From contig NC_135553.1 of NCBI RefSeq assembly GCF_964340395.1, forward strand, positions 17,627,501-17,691,500: a stretch of 64,000 nt of DNA. The letters are read 5' to 3'. The notes under the pieces are model-generated. The model had not been told where the DNA came from, ran no database searches, and saw only the letters and a program-made list of their open reading frames with translations. Position 1 is the first letter of the stretch. Every line of letters starts with the position of its first letter. The stretch is from Glandiceps talaboti (taxonomy: Eukaryota; Hemichordata; Enteropneusta; Spengelidae). Made by a program: the position numbers and the translations under genes. Of the stretch, positions 17,574-30,709 are shown in pieces.

Positions 17574-19017
17574 GGGACTGGTCAGTCTCTTCGGTCGCGG
17601 GTAGGGGGGGGGTGGATTGGGAGGCGGGGGTCCCCCTGTTTTTGAAATTGGCAGTAGGGGGAGGGGTCATGCTGTTTTGAAAATTGTGGATGGGGGGGGG
17701 GGGTGTCATTGTGTTTTTGATTGTGAACAAAATCCTTTTCTACTGACATAAAGCCTTGACTGAACTGACTGGTACATGTATGTATTTATCATCGTCCCTG
17801 TTTCTTACTCGAATTATTTAATATTAATTCATGTAAGAGTTCAAACATAACTCTACATATACATATGTCATTCACTTAGATTGCACTTTGGGGCAAAAGG
17901 TAACTTGAATGTTTCGTAATGGTATTCTTCAGAGATAGTTTATAAAAAAAGTTAATCTAAATTGTTCTACTCTTAAATATGAAGAGTAGATGTACTTTCT
18001 ATTTTGGACACAACATGTCATCGACACTACAAATCACCATATCTCATCAGATTCCAGTTTCTATTTATAAGCGGGATACACTAGGTGTGACCACCTACAG
18101 TTCTCTTACATACCAGTGACTTTACTATACATGTAATATTAATGCCACTGTACCAATGTTACGTGCCCATTTTTATGTGACATGGAAAACTCATTTAAAA
18201 CTTACATCAACTTTCGCTTCGAAAACTTTCGAAGCTTTGAAATATTACCTCAAAGGCTATGAATAACCTAAAAATTGCCTTAATAGAACAAAAAATCACC
18301 CGGGTCTGCTAAGTATAGGGGAGACCCCTTGGACTCCCTCACCACCAGAGGTCACTCATGCACTCAACCAACAATCAGACGCACCAACGTTTAAAATGTC
18401 ATAATGGTATTAAACTTCTCTCACCATATGCTAATTTGAGAAGATAGTCAAAAAATTGCCTTAAAAACTCAAAATGTCCCTTACCAATGATACTACCATT
18501 AGTTGCGTTGACTTTTACTATAATGATTAAGAACATATTTCAACTCTATGTAAGTATGTAAGTTATAAATACTAGTTTCTGATACTTGATGGTGCTGTCT
18601 TGTAAAACTTGGAAATTATTGTCTGAAAGTGTCGTGGTAAAAATGGGCTTCAATTGCAAGAGTAAGACAACCCAAAGAACTTTTATGGGGAGACCCCCTC
18701 GAGCCCCCTCACACAAGAAGTGGACATAATTTATCACAGTCACAAGCTCTCCCCCCTACCTCTTACTATCAAGACGCTATTAAACTTAATTAAAAAATAT
18801 ATTTCAACCCTATGAAGTTGCTTTTTACATGTTGGTGTTGTCTTGGAAATTACTGCCTGAAAGTGTCTGAATAGCCTAAAAATGAACTTTAAGATTCAAA
18901 AATCCCGTAGAGCTTCTAGGGGAGACCCCTTGGACCCCCTCATAAGAGGTGGACAGTGACTCTTTGTCGGGCCTATTGGCAAAATCCAACCCCCGGCTGG
19001 AGAAACTGGCCGGTCCC
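17574..19017. mobile_element. PIF/Harbinger-like non-autonomous DNA transposon, copy 1
   Basis: Terminal inverted repeats GGGACTGGTCAGTCTCTTCGG (left) and the complement of CTGGAGAAACTGGCCGGTCCC (right), flanked by TTA on both sides (17571-17573, 19018-19020). In copy C the homologous site at about 58553 is empty and reads TTAGGAGCGATAG, confirming the insertion. The 3-bp TWA duplication is the PIF/Harbinger hallmark. The interior has G-runs and degenerate internal repeats, and no transposase. Confidence 0.8.
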
Positions 19018-19020
19018 TTA

Positions 19021-20355
19021 GGACCGATAGCGGTTTCCATGGAACCGGACCCTCTCCATAAACACGAGTGCGCAATCACATTAATGATTGAAGGCAAGGT
19101 CGTTTGCATGGGTAAGGCTTGGGTTACGTAATGTTTGCAGAGTAAAACGAAATGTTTGCATAGTAAACAGCCGGTTGAAAGTTCATGGTGTCGCGTGTCG
19201 TTCTGTGATAGACTCATACAGTCCTCGGAGCTTCGCATGGCTAAAATTGTTCCTTTGTATGTACCGATATCTACTACATAATTGTACTCGAATATCCCTG
19301 TACTGTCACACAGGGTTAACAATTCGTCAACGTGTCACTGCGACGGGCTCGGTGTTACGTATCGCGAAGCCCGAGTGTTCTGTTGCAAGCCTTGTTTATA
19401 TTTACGCGGTGTGCGATCCCAGAAACCTTGTTATTTTATACCCGTTTCATATATTATTGGCCAAGTATCTCAATGGTGTAACACATAAGGAACATGGAAG
19501 GGCTGAATGAAATCTATGACGCGTAGCTTTATGGCTATGACCGATCGTTATAATTTACAGCAGTGAACATACGCATACTGACCTCACTTTAGGTCAGGTT
19601 GAACCTCAATACTAAGTTCTGTGCTCTGACTACACTATAAAGCAGTAAGCTGTAGATAGTATACTAACATACCTTGTTTGGCGATGCCCGTTGTCACCTC
19701 AGTGTGCCTCGTATGCGAATACACGTTGGATAGAGGCTGTATTCGGTAGTCACGTGATAAGAACTTAAGTGTACAAATAGAATTACGTCATGGTAGTCTA
19801 TGAGTAATACTAAGGGGTAAAGCATTTGATTTACGGCTTGAAGATTGTCGGGAAATAAATTGTCGTAGGCCAAAAAGTGGGAAAAAATGCTGACCAAGTG
19901 AAGACAACAATTTCTTTTCAATTGTATGAGGTAAGAGAATTGTGGTACATGTGTCTCTGAATTTTAGACTCTCGTCAAAGGTTTATACTGACACTGTCAA
20001 ATCAAATTTAAGAATGCTGACCTGGCTTAGAATTTTTAAAGAATGTAAACGTTCACGAGTTTTCTGAATAAACACTTTTTGACAGGATTACCTGATTATC
20101 ACTCTTTTAGCATTGAATTTCAAACATTTCCAGGGACACAAGGGAAACCCCCTCCCTCCCGTACCCAACCCTTCTTTGCTACTTTGTATTTTGATTCAAA
20201 TTTACGTACTATTGTTACTATCTCGATATATTAAAAAAACAAATGAAAGCATTCTCTTAGTCCGCGATTTTTAAATATGGAACCAATGGCGTTGTAACAC
20301 AACTATAGAATTGACGTGTTATTACCTTCCGTGAGGAAGATTATATATTAGTGAT
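19021..20355 (-). promoter_or_regulatory. Conserved far-upstream block of copy B with possible first exon
   Basis: Counterpart of 4671-5861. Candidate non-coding exon with donor AACAAG|GTATGT ending at 19673 and extending to about 19730. An E-box CACGTG lies at 19751-19756 and a CRE variant TTACGTCA at 19783-19790. The spacing to the ATG is about 3.6 kb. The plus-strand open frames at 19088-19510 are not conserved in spacer A or C and are not supported. Confidence 0.4.
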
Positions 20356-20358
20356 GGA

Positions 20359-20359
<1 letters not shown>

Positions 20360-20404
<45 letters not shown>

Positions 20405-20420
20405 GTGTGTGTGTGTGTGT
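20360..20420. repeat. (GT)n microsatellite
   Basis: One GC interruption; homologous to 5862-5917. Confidence 0.95.
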
Positions 20421-20429
20421 GATAGTTTT

Positions 20430-21200
20430 TTCCAAAAAAGAGTGGCCCAATTCGAATGAAATTTGGTGCTTGTATTATTCATGGTAAAGACTAGAACCAG
20501 TTCAGTTTTGGTAAACATACCATTATTATTAATGAGCTATTTATATAATTAATTGTTTTCGGTAATTATGCTATAACTTGAGAATGTATGATTTAAATTT
20601 GATATAATTCTGGACATGCATTGATGATAACAACGTGCATGTGTCATATAAAGTTTGATAATATAGCTTGTAGTTTTAATGACTCCTTTGCATAATTCAA
20701 ATAATTCGGCTATAATTTAATGCACAATTCAAATTCGATATAACTTGGCACATACTTCAAACATTAGAAGGGGCGAAAGCTTGTTGATGTCGCTTTTTAT
20801 TTAATGGAGTCATTTGCATAACTAATGATATTAATGATAATTAGGCTAAATGTTAAGAAAGCACTTCTCAAATTCAATATAACTTGCTACCTATATCAAC
20901 CATAACATGGTGCATAACTTCTACAAAGCTTTGTGATATAGCTTTTAGTTTTAATGACTCAATCGCATAATTAATGATCTTCAGTAATAAGACCATGTTT
21001 TCAAATTTCAAACTTCATACTTTAAATTCAAATTCAGCTAATCGCTAATGTTCTGATAAGCTTGGCGATGTAGTTTTTAGTTTCAACGACTTATTTGCAT
21101 AATTAATAATTAGACTATACTCACAAATGCACTCTTCAAATTCAATAAAATGTGGTACATACTTCAAACATAACTAATTCCATCTGTTCTGTTGCATTCT
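20430..21200. repeat. AT-rich satellite array
   Basis: Near copy of 5920-6700, unit by unit, with small indels. Confidence 0.8.
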
Positions 21201-21600
21201 AACAATTATTGTGCGTAGGAATGAAAATATAAAGACTCTGCTCTTATGCCCAGTTTAAATCTGTTTAAAAATGTTTTATGTACACCATAAAGTTACTGTT
21301 AGTATTGGTAGCATCTTCATTTCTGAGTCAGTTACATCAATGTTTTGAAGGTTTATCCACTTGCCAAAGATGTTGTCATTTTTGCAATACATATCACCGT
21401 TTCACTGATGCTATGAGCTTGGTCTTGTTGCTAGGCATATGGGCATTCTCGTTTTGGGTGTTTATCCACTTGCCTAGCCATCCCTATATTGTTTATCTTT
21501 GCAATCTATACCGTTATTTGGCAGTTGTTATGGGCATGGTCTTGTTTGTATGCATGTACCTATGTCCATTTTTACCTCCCGTATGGGAGTGTTATTTTTG

Positions 21601-21602
21601 TA

Positions 21603-21662
<60 letters not shown>
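21601..21662. repeat. (TCTG)n microsatellite
   Basis: About 15 units, followed by one satellite unit (21680-21890). Confidence 0.95.
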
Positions 21663-21665
<3 letters not shown>

Positions 21666-21679
21666 TTGTCTGTCTGAAC

Positions 21680-22149
21680 ATGATGAACTTTGCCACACAT
21701 CTTCCATATGCTACTGGCAAGAACTAATTAAAGTTTGGTAAACATCCAATGACCATTAATTAGTCATTTGCACAATCAATGGTTATTAGTAATTCTATAT
21801 CTTTGGAACGTATACTTCAAATTCAATATAATTAGGTGCATACGTTAACCATAACAAAGTGCATATGTCCTATAATGTTCTATTAGATGTATCGCTGTAA
21901 ACAGATGAGAATTAGGACACTAACAATGCAAAACCCCAAACACTAACTAGAATAAAACACAAAAACACAGTGTTGCAGTAAACACCTGGTTAGGTTAAGG
22001 TAAGCTTCCCAACACCCAGTCACCAAGAACAATTTCCTCGAGGGGAGCAGGTACAGAGGGAGGTAGGTGTAAAAGTAGTTGTCATTGACCAAGTGTAGTA
22101 ACAAATTTACAATAGTCCCTGTGACTATTAACTATGTGGTAAAATTTGA
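21680..22149. other. Satellite remnant and unassigned sequence
   Basis: 21680-21890 is a satellite unit. From about 21890 the sequence is unrelated to the other spacers and shows no gene up to the recombinase fragment. Confidence 0.5.
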
Positions 22150-22475
22150 AGCCCATGTGATGCCATCTTGGGCCACCTGGGTTCATTGACCTTGTGGACG
22201 AGTGAGGTAGACTAGCGCTGCCAAAGATGACCAGTCACCTTGAAGCTGGATCATCTCTAGTGTTGCACCACATTGATGAGCAAAGGTAGCCCCTCTATGA
22301 TAAATACTTTGACTGGTGTTGTTGATCTCGTGCTGAAGGACTTTAGCAAACAGAGTATGAGTTGTAGGCTTTGGAATGCCCATTTTGTGCGAACTATCAT
22401 ACCCCACTTGAAAATGAAGATGTCGCAGGTGAATGTGTACATCATATTTCTTAACTGATGGTGGCAAAGATTGGA
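22150..22475 (-). pseudogene. Tyrosine-recombinase C-terminal fragment (mobile-element type)
   Basis: The minus-strand frame contains SLPPSVKKYDVHIHLRHL, HRGATFAHQCGATLEMIQLQ, GDWSS and LVYL. This follows the layout of the phage-integrase-like domain of DIRS/Crypton-type elements: the conserved G-A-T-F-A block, the L-Q-G-D-W-S segment and the terminal Tyr in LVYL. The catalytic HxxR appears degraded, as His and Arg positions do not fit. The fragment directly adjoins the tail of the CR1/L2 element. The assignment rests on motif resemblance only. Confidence 0.55.
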
Positions 22476-22493
22476 CTTCCTGAAAAAGGTATG

Positions 22494-23212
22494 GAATAAT
22501 AATAATAATAATATTTATAGAATGCTCTAAATAGTTCACAAATCTAAAAATAGAAAAAGCACTTGATACTAAACAACACTTCATACATCTTAAAAGACAG
22601 TTCATTAAAAGCTTTGCGGAAAAGATGTGTTTTAAAACTTTTCTTAAAACAATCAATGGTATTACACATTCTAATCCCAGCCGGTAAATCGTTTCATAAC
22701 CGCAGAGCAACATGGCCGAAGGCCCGTTTGTAGATGAAAGATGACCTCGTAAACGGCACCTCAAGCAAGCCCGAATTTGAAGAACGAAGATGACGCATAG
22801 TATTTCTGGGTGTTAAAAGATCAACAATGTACATAGGCGCAAGACCATGAAGTGCCTTACAAACCAGTAGTAAAACTTTGAATTCAATTCTACACTCTAT
22901 TGGGAGCCAGTGAAGTGATCTCAAAACAGGAGATATATGATCATACTTGCGGCAGGCAGACAATAGGCGAGCCGTGCTATTTTGAACTAGCTGTAGTTTC
23001 CATAGTAAACACAAAGGAAGCCCAAGAAACAGTACATTACAATAGTCTAACTTAGAAAAAATCAAAGTGTGAATGAGCCTTTCAAGTGACAAACTTGGAA
23101 GAAATTTACAAATGCTAGCTATATTTCGTAAATGAAAGTATGCACTCTTCCATGTGGATGTCACATGCCGCTCCATCGTCAATTGGCTATCTAGAATACC
23201 AAGATTTTTAAC
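22494..23212 (-). pseudogene. CR1/L2-like retrotransposon, 3' part of ORF2 and tail
   Basis: RT C-terminal region: LIHTLIFSKLDYCNVLF, LQLVQNSTARLL, HISPVLRSLHWLPI, VPFTRSSFIYKRAFGHVALRL. A TGA then replaces the usual Trp before NDLPAGIR, and the frame continues to a stop near 22548. The 3' end is AT-rich with an (ATT)n tail (22494-22513), typical of L2/CR1 relatives. The 5' part lies beyond the inserted transposons at 44283-46620; removing one TTAAC joins the two parts in frame. Confidence 0.88.
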
Positions 23213-23243
23213 CAGTTCCCGTCATGTCATCGGGATGGACAGT

Positions 23244-24025
23244 ACAAGTAGCCAATGAGAGGATCGATGATGTCATCTTTTCAGTCAACTGGTCAGAGGT
23301 TACGCGCGTTTGTTCTTATATCCATTACTCCACGCCTAACTTCCTGTCTACATGGTCGAGCACTTCAATGGTCAATCGTACCCTACGGCGTGTATGGTTC
23401 GTGGCTTACGGGAGTTTTCGGCGTGGCTGAGCTTTTAAAATCAGGGTAAATATGGTACTCTTCTTTCTCAGTTTTAAATTTTGACTACATGCTGGATAAA
23501 AAAGAGCTGTCAATATAACTTTTTAAAGAATAAATTGCCAAACTGAACACCTCAACACATTGCTACTTTATTGGGACTCGAGACTACACTGTCACTAGTA
23601 CACTGTCGATAGTCGTTCGTTCGTGCCTTTTTTGCTACATTTTATCTAAAACGAAAGTCGTCGCATTGCTCCGAACCGGGGCAATACTATAACCGATGTA
23701 CTGATTATTTCGCAACATCACAGCAAGTGCCAGATAGGCATTCACAGTTTCCTATCAGTACGGGTGTATTCAGTGCTACGGAGCGAGGCGACGACTAGCA
23801 CAGGCAAATGTGTATATTATCTTTTATAACTGGCTAAAACACGTAAGGTTGTGAACTAAGGAATAACATTCTGTATAAACAAAAAACGTGTTAAAGGGTA
23901 AGATTTCAATTGATTGTTAATTAATTTGTTCTAAATTGATCGAAATATTTTTGTTGAGAATATAAATTCAAATGTGGGTAATATTGTGACTTGGAAATAC
24001 TAAGAATCAATATTTATGCTGATAA
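23244..24025. other. Left part of the 3.6-kb transposon
   Basis: No gene recognised. Higher GC at 23280-23430, open frames of about 65 codons without recognisable motifs. Confidence 0.4.
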
Positions 24026-24028
24026 TTT

Positions 24029-24287
24029 CACTAGTAGAAAAAATAGTACAGTTTACGACATTTTCCGTACTATAGTTCAGATTGAGTTCAATTCTGTACT
24101 TTTATGCTGATGAGGTGGACGTTTCTGTACTTTCCCATTAGCGCCTGTCTAATCGGATTATACTCGATCTGAAAAATAGTTCAGATTGCGAGTCGGAAGT
24201 GATTTGAATACATTTGCATTTAGTTCAGAATATATTCATGAGTTCACCCCCATAACTGGGCAGTAAACAAATGAATATTCAAATCTA
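24029..24287 (+). repeat. Left terminal inverted repeat of the CACTA-type element
   Basis: 259 bp, 258 identical to the complement of 41247-41505; the visible difference is G versus A near the inner end. Confidence 0.9.
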
Positions 24288-27200
24288 TCTCGCCTGCATG
24301 TGATTCAAGGCGTGTACACTAAATGTTTGACCCACAGAAAACTAACAGTAACACTATTTAGTTAGTTAGTTGTCTGTGTTTGACCCCATGAAGGCGGAGG
24401 GGGAGGGTGCAAAAGAAAAGGGTTACACACATGTACAGTGTATGATATGATGAGAGCTACATTTAATGTACATGTACATACGAACTGACATGTATACGTA
24501 CATGTACAACTACGCTAGCATGTAAACGTTAGCAAAAACTCTTACTACTACCTCAGACCACTAAAATACTAGAGTGGTCTGAGCTACTACTACTTGCAAA
24601 AAGTATTTACAAGCATTTCCATGTAGGTCAATGAAATATCACCTATGTGGGTTATACTTCAATAGTCGGTCAAACAGCGTAAAGGTCTACATTCTACAAT
24701 GACAGACATGATTGTTCAACTCGGTGCGATCTAAGATGAATTCACGGTGTATATTTGGTTACGTCGCCTTTGAATTGATGATGACGACTCGTCCGACCTA
24801 GACTGTTCTGGTCCAGTTTCAAGTGAAAGTCAGAATTATCACGGTGCCATTGATTATACTAACTGTGATGAAACTCGCCCACTCTAGTCTCTATGACTTC
24901 ATTAGCCCCAAAATGCAAGAACTTAATAATGGTATTGTAAATCGAAGTTCATGCATGCTCTGACTGTCGCCTGTTTTTTGTTTTCTTACATTTTATACAA
25001 TTTTGAATTGTTAGCTTTGTATTTCCTGCATTAATGTTGAAAACTGGTCTTTTTACTGTGCGTCTTCAATGCGCAGGTAAAATAGTGTGTTAATCTAGCA
25101 TCGTGAGTACGCGCTCGCTTATGGTTTCGCATACCTTGGACTGCCTGTCATTCAGTATTGTTTTAGCCTATTTATTTCTAAAGAAAAATGGTCTGTAAAG
25201 GGACTGCTTTAGTTGTCACAGTGCCTTTGTGGATTTATAAATCGATTTATGACAAGTGAGTCTACCTATTTTTTTTCCGACCCACTCAGTCAAGGAGTGC
25301 GATACACCAATCACCGTGTATTTAGCTTTGTATACAGTGTATGGATAATAGCAAGTTTCGGGACTGAAAAATCATAAATTGTTTGTTAGACTTATTTTTT
25401 ATTCAATGTAATCTGGGTTGATTGGGAATTTTCAGATATCAGGATTTAAACCTCGGATTTCAACTCAGAAAGGCTATATTTTTTGCCTCAGTCTGAATTA
25501 TATTAGTAGAACTCTCACCAACGTTCCCAATGTGAAGTGATCTGAAAGTTGGTGAGAGGTTCTCACGTTGGATTGCAGCACTGCATGTTCTTGCCGAGAA
25601 GATAAAGAGGTGTAGTAATTATGGTTTAAAACTGACTTTTACAAACGCCAGTCGTGTAGGGTCTATGATGTTTTATGTTGTGGATGAATGCGGCACTTTG
25701 ATCTGAACCTCAGACCACTATAATAGGAACAGACTAGAATCGCTTTTTGTTTTAGGTGTGAATGGGGCTCTAAACCCATCTTCTCTGTCGTGCATGGTTA
25801 CCCTTCAAACCTGCTTCAAGCCGAACGTTGTGCAAAACGATACTTCGTGTCTTTACGGTTTTTTTTTGCAATTGTGTTTTAGTGGCCTGAGTCTGAACAA
25901 GTGTTCATACAGTACAGCAAAGTCCCACCAACAAAATCCATAGCAATAGATGCAGGAAAACCTCAGTATGGGCGACGGTGAAATCATGGTGTTAATTCTA
26001 AAACTTTTGAAAGCAAGAACATATGTTTGTGCAACTTTTGTATTAAAAGCATACCATTCCAATTCAAGGACAACGATTTTGTTCAGAAATGGTGGTAGGA
26101 CTATAATCCTTCCTACCTCCTTCCTTCCTACCTCCATAGTTCAAAACCGCTGATCGTAACTGCATGGTACAGCGCATCTACATTTATTTCTGAGTTCCGG
26201 AGGGCATTATTTGATAAGTACCCCATTCGTCCCTGTATTACTATTAGATCTTGTATAGTCATAACATTACAAAGATATGTGATTGTTGTGATCATTTCAT
26301 TTGCTCATTATGTATTCAAGTGTAGTCAAATTTTCTTAGGTGTATGAGCAACTTTACTTCACCAATAAATTCTACTTTCTCACGAGTATTGTAAAATAAC
26401 ATGGCTATAATATGATACTACACAGCACGTTTTAGACGTATTTGCATATCAATGTCATCTTCAAATTTTCTTGAAGAATTCTTCATCTAGATACTCTAAC
26501 ATACCTGCACACCAAATGTCAGCCCATTCAATCGATTAGTTTTGCGGCTGTCATTCATTTTTACTTTGAATTCTTTTATTTACAAAACAAATGACAGTTT
26601 TTGACCCCAAAAATGACCAAAAACAGAAAATTGAAAATATCTTGCTGTCATAAACAAATATGAATAGACTTCTCGATAAAATTCCATTTACTCATTGGGA
26701 ACATCGAACGTACAATGTCAAAAAGTCGCACTGGCGCAAAGTATCATGGGAAAACTTTCTTTGGCACACCTCACTTAGGAAATATAGCCGCAACAAAAAG
26801 TTAATACTGGGATCATGTCTTTTTAAATTTAGCCTTTACCTTATAGAATAGAAGTATCAAAAGTGTATGCACTAACAAGTATCTGTGGTTTGTGCAAACA
26901 TGCCAAATCGCTGATGATTGTTAAACAACAAAACTTTGCATACCATTGTCATTAATAATTCTACGTTTTACTTCTGAATCAGTTCTAAACACTTACGATT
27001 GAAATGATCGTCAACGATACGCTGATTTGTAGTTGAGGGTAATTAAAAATATTTTACAATGACGATTTCGACCATTAGCCGATGGAGGTGACCCCAACCA
27101 AACCTGTCACAAGATGTAAACTTGCACACTTTTTTTGTGTCAATATGTCTGTTCTGGTCAGTCTGTTTTGGGAATTTATGGTACACTCACTGTCGCAGTT

Positions 27201-28565
27201 TTCAGCCAGGGTCACGTTATTCGACGATTACTATTTGGATAAACACTGCAAAAAAGTAACACCCGTCATTGTTGCTTAGACATTTTCCTAGGGTCTTTTT
27301 CAACATGATTTATAGTAAGAAGTAACTTTGTTGATGGTGTAGTCACTGAATTTATAACCCTACATCGATGACTTAGTAATTGAACACGCAAATGAATTAT
27401 CATGAACACTGATCTACAACCGATCCGACCCTGGGATTCGATCACAATTCATGGCGTCGCTTGCCAGTCTATGTCTATGTCTTGGTCACGCAAACGTGAA
27501 CACTCTGATATCTGAAACACTTCTTTGCTCCAGATACGCACCTTTTTTTCATGGAAAATGTCATATAGTTTGAAGTAAGCTGGGAGAAAATATTAATGAG
27601 ATATTTGTAGATTTAAATAAGAGTGAAATGATAGTCAAGTGATTTTGAACCATCTCCGTGTATTTTGCTTTAGCGAAAACACTGACAACTACTAGTATGT
27701 GATCGCCCGGTCGTCAAATTGCAAAGAACAATGAAGAACAGCTGAACACCTTCCTGTGGTCATCTGTTCCTTTCCGTACCGACTCTCAATTGTTTTGCTG
27801 CGTTTACTTGTATATCTTTAATAACAATAGTTTTTTAACTAACACCAATGTTCTTCCACTTTCTTTGCTTTCAAAATCAGTCACTTACTGTTGTAGCCAG
27901 TCAAAGACAGCCATCCTCAACTGGAAACACACCATGACAACAAAGATATACCAGAAAGTCATGACGTTTTGAATCATATCATTCGGCCCCCAACCCTGTT
28001 TTTGACAATTAAAAAATGCTCTACTACCCATCACAGCCAGTATCAATCAGACTTTTTCCATATATTATATTCCACCCTAACTTAACCCATATGACCGCCC
28101 CATTTATAACTCGTATGTCCGGACATGAACATGATTGGCTTTTCGCTGACCAAGGGGTATGAGACCATATGTGGAAGTGGGGGATAAGCTTATCAAATAT
28201 GACCGTAGTTCCATGTAAATTAAAACTTATAGTTATGCTTATAGTCGTTACGTTTTCAGTTTATTGTGGTACCCGCTTGATGCTTTCTCTGAAGATGCCG
28301 ACGGGATCAGTCTAAAATTCAGTTCTGGTGTATAAACTACAATGTATCACACATATCATGACTCTCACTATCCAATCCATCGGCTATACACTGGAGAACA
28401 CAAGGACTATACTGACTGTTTTCTATCCAGCACGAAATAAATTGAGAATACGTGGAACTTATATGTACATGAACAGTAGCTCCGACAACTCTGACAAGTC
28501 TCTATATACCCCACCAGGCCTCTTTGCTGGAGTTCGCGGAGCGTGTGTTGTCAGTGCTAATCTCG
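24288..28565. other. Interior of the CACTA-type element, no recognised gene
   Basis: AT-rich with small reading frames (60-94 codons) on both strands that show no known motif. A small hairpin around 'cctcagaccact' occurs at 24553 and related words at 25705 and 36652. If a transposase is present it must be in short exons I cannot join with confidence. Confidence 0.4.
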
Positions 28566-28720
28566 TCTAGTTCCTATCACCGTGTTCCTAAACAGTATCG
28601 TTACCATTTACACCTCCACTCACTAAACTTGGTTTAGTCATAGAAAATAGAGAGGACCCTCTCTATTGTCTATGGTTTAGTTAGATACCAATTGGCATCT
28701 GGACTAGAGCTAATCACGAG
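28566..28720. repeat. Dispersed repeat, copy 1
   Basis: 'tctagttcctat' then 'accatttacacctccactcac' here and at 35604-35646. 'ggtttagttagataccaattggcatc' at 28674 resembles 35942-35965. The two copies differ in what lies between these blocks. Confidence 0.5.
28638..28675. mobile_element. Short palindromic insertion 2
   Basis: 38-bp foldback TCATAGAAAATAGAGAGG / CCCTCTCTATTGTCTATGG, flanked by TTTAG on both sides (28633-28637, 28676-28680). Confidence 0.65.
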
Positions 28721-29284
28721 TCCATCACAACGTGCATGCATCATTTTCTGATGTCCGCATTTTGGACATTGAAGTAAATGATTTTACATTTCTGAGTCTC
28801 ATTCTGTATTTTTCCACTGTTCTATATGTGGTAGCTACTACTTTTGGCACAATTAAAAAAAAAAGATGTTACGAAGACGAAAAAAAATATAATCGAGATG
28901 CACGATAAACATTTTTGGAAAAAAAGTCACATAAATGACTGCAGTATCCATATTTTTAATTGGCATGATTGAAGACTTTAAAAAATGAATGATGATAAAA
29001 GTGAGATTTTGCCTCAGTGATGGTTTTTCTATACAAGCGATAACATCACGATACCGGGTACTTCACAAACATTATCTCACTGACTTCAAAACCATAGTGA
29101 CTAAATCGTTTCGTACAATTAGACGGCATGATGTTTTTTACGTCTCGCACAAGCATATACAATGGTACACTTTACCAAATTGTAATAGACCATGTAAATA
29201 TTACATTGACCGATGCAGATCTTGCTCGCGCAGGTTGGGTAGATTTATATGCTACGTTATGCCTTAGGCCTAAAAAATAACTGT
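28721..29284. other. Unassigned interior sequence
   Basis: Contains a 92-codon plus-strand frame (28989-29267) with several Cys and basic residues but no recognised motif. No support for a gene. Confidence 0.3.
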
Positions 29285-29480
29285 TTGGTTTCTGTTACCC
29301 GACCCACCTAGTTTTTCACTGCCGACCCTTAACTTTTTTTTACGTGTTCTTGAAAAACTAACAAAATCGCAACAATTGTGAAGTCTCACGAGACATAGTG
29401 GATGCAGAAACTGACATCAACTTAAAAAGACAATATAAAACTGTTCCTCCAATCTGTAATGGTTGTACATCTAATGGAAA
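29285..29480. repeat. Dispersed repeat, copy 1 (second copy 32745-32900)
   Basis: Both copies contain 'gccgaccct', 'aattgtgaagtc'/'aattgtgagtgaagtc', 'atcaacttaaaaagacaat' and 'ttcctccaatctg'/'ttcttccaatctg'. Confidence 0.55.
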
Positions 29481-30670
29481 GAAGCCAATAACACAGAGAT
29501 CATTTGGAAAAAATGGAAAACCAGAATTAGACACTCGCACATTAATAAAAATAAATCTACCTACCCCACCTATTTATTTATTTTGCCTAATCGGAACAAC
29601 ACAATTTTTTTAATAGGCCTATTTCCTAACTCAAGCTTAAATTATTGGACCCTTGTGAACCAAAAATGTGCGAAAATACAACGCCAAAATAGTAACGCTT
29701 TGCACGGTTTTCACACTGAGCAATACGATTAGATCATAGACAGTGAAGTTCTCCAGTGTCTCTGGTTAGACCGACAACAATGAAACCGTTAGCGGGATCT
29801 CAGAGTCATACTCATTCACATACAATTTTTGTATGGCTGTTCACGTTGGTTAGCAACATCTCTGTCTTTGAGTTTGAATGAAATCGCTGCCATTCCCTAC
29901 AGGAAACTGTTCTATGGAATTACATGCCAGGAGCGCTTTCAATATCATAGAATGTTTTGTTGATCTTTTTTTTTCTTTTTTTCTTTTCTTTTTTTTTTTT
30001 TTTTTTTTGGGGGGGGGTCGACAACTTTTACCAAGACAACCATTATATTAATCATTATAGTAACTACCTAGCATGGCTAATAGCCATACTGAGGTAGAAC
30101 TGTAGATTGCTAAAATGTTATGGGTTGCTGGTTGTACACAACCTCAGCATATGCCACTTGACTTTCAGGCATTAATAGGTGGCAGAAATAGTCCGCACCA
30201 GGGCCGCTCTGTAGTCCGCATAAAAGGGAGACTAAGCCCAGACAATATTGTCCAGACCAGATTTGGAGGTGTGAACGCATTTAAAGCTGACTCGGTTCTA
30301 AATCTTTGTGCATATTCATGAGGTCGACACCTAGAAAATGAACCATGTGTACATTTCTTTTGTCTTTTGTTAGTTAATTTATGCGGGTAAACTGTGTCTT
30401 CACTAACATTTTCCACTAAAAGTTTCAAAATTGTCTTGTTTTTTGAAGGACTACTATAATAATATTTCACCGCCCTTGCTTTATTGTCATATCAGGAAAG
30501 TCAAGAACTTGACAAAAGCTATTCAAAACAAAGTAATCAAAGTTGCAAAACCAAAATGGTGCCGTGGAGAGTTGTGTCTGGTCATGTTCTGATCATGGAA
30601 GTATAACCCACGGTCTGATCTAGTAGCAGTATATCAACGACGAATCTACATTACAAACAAACAAACAAAC

Positions 30671-30709
<39 letters not shown>

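Noticed and set aside
18876-19322. 148-codon minus frame in the B upstream region
   Set aside because: It crosses the Harbinger right TIR and host sequence and is not kept in copies A or C.
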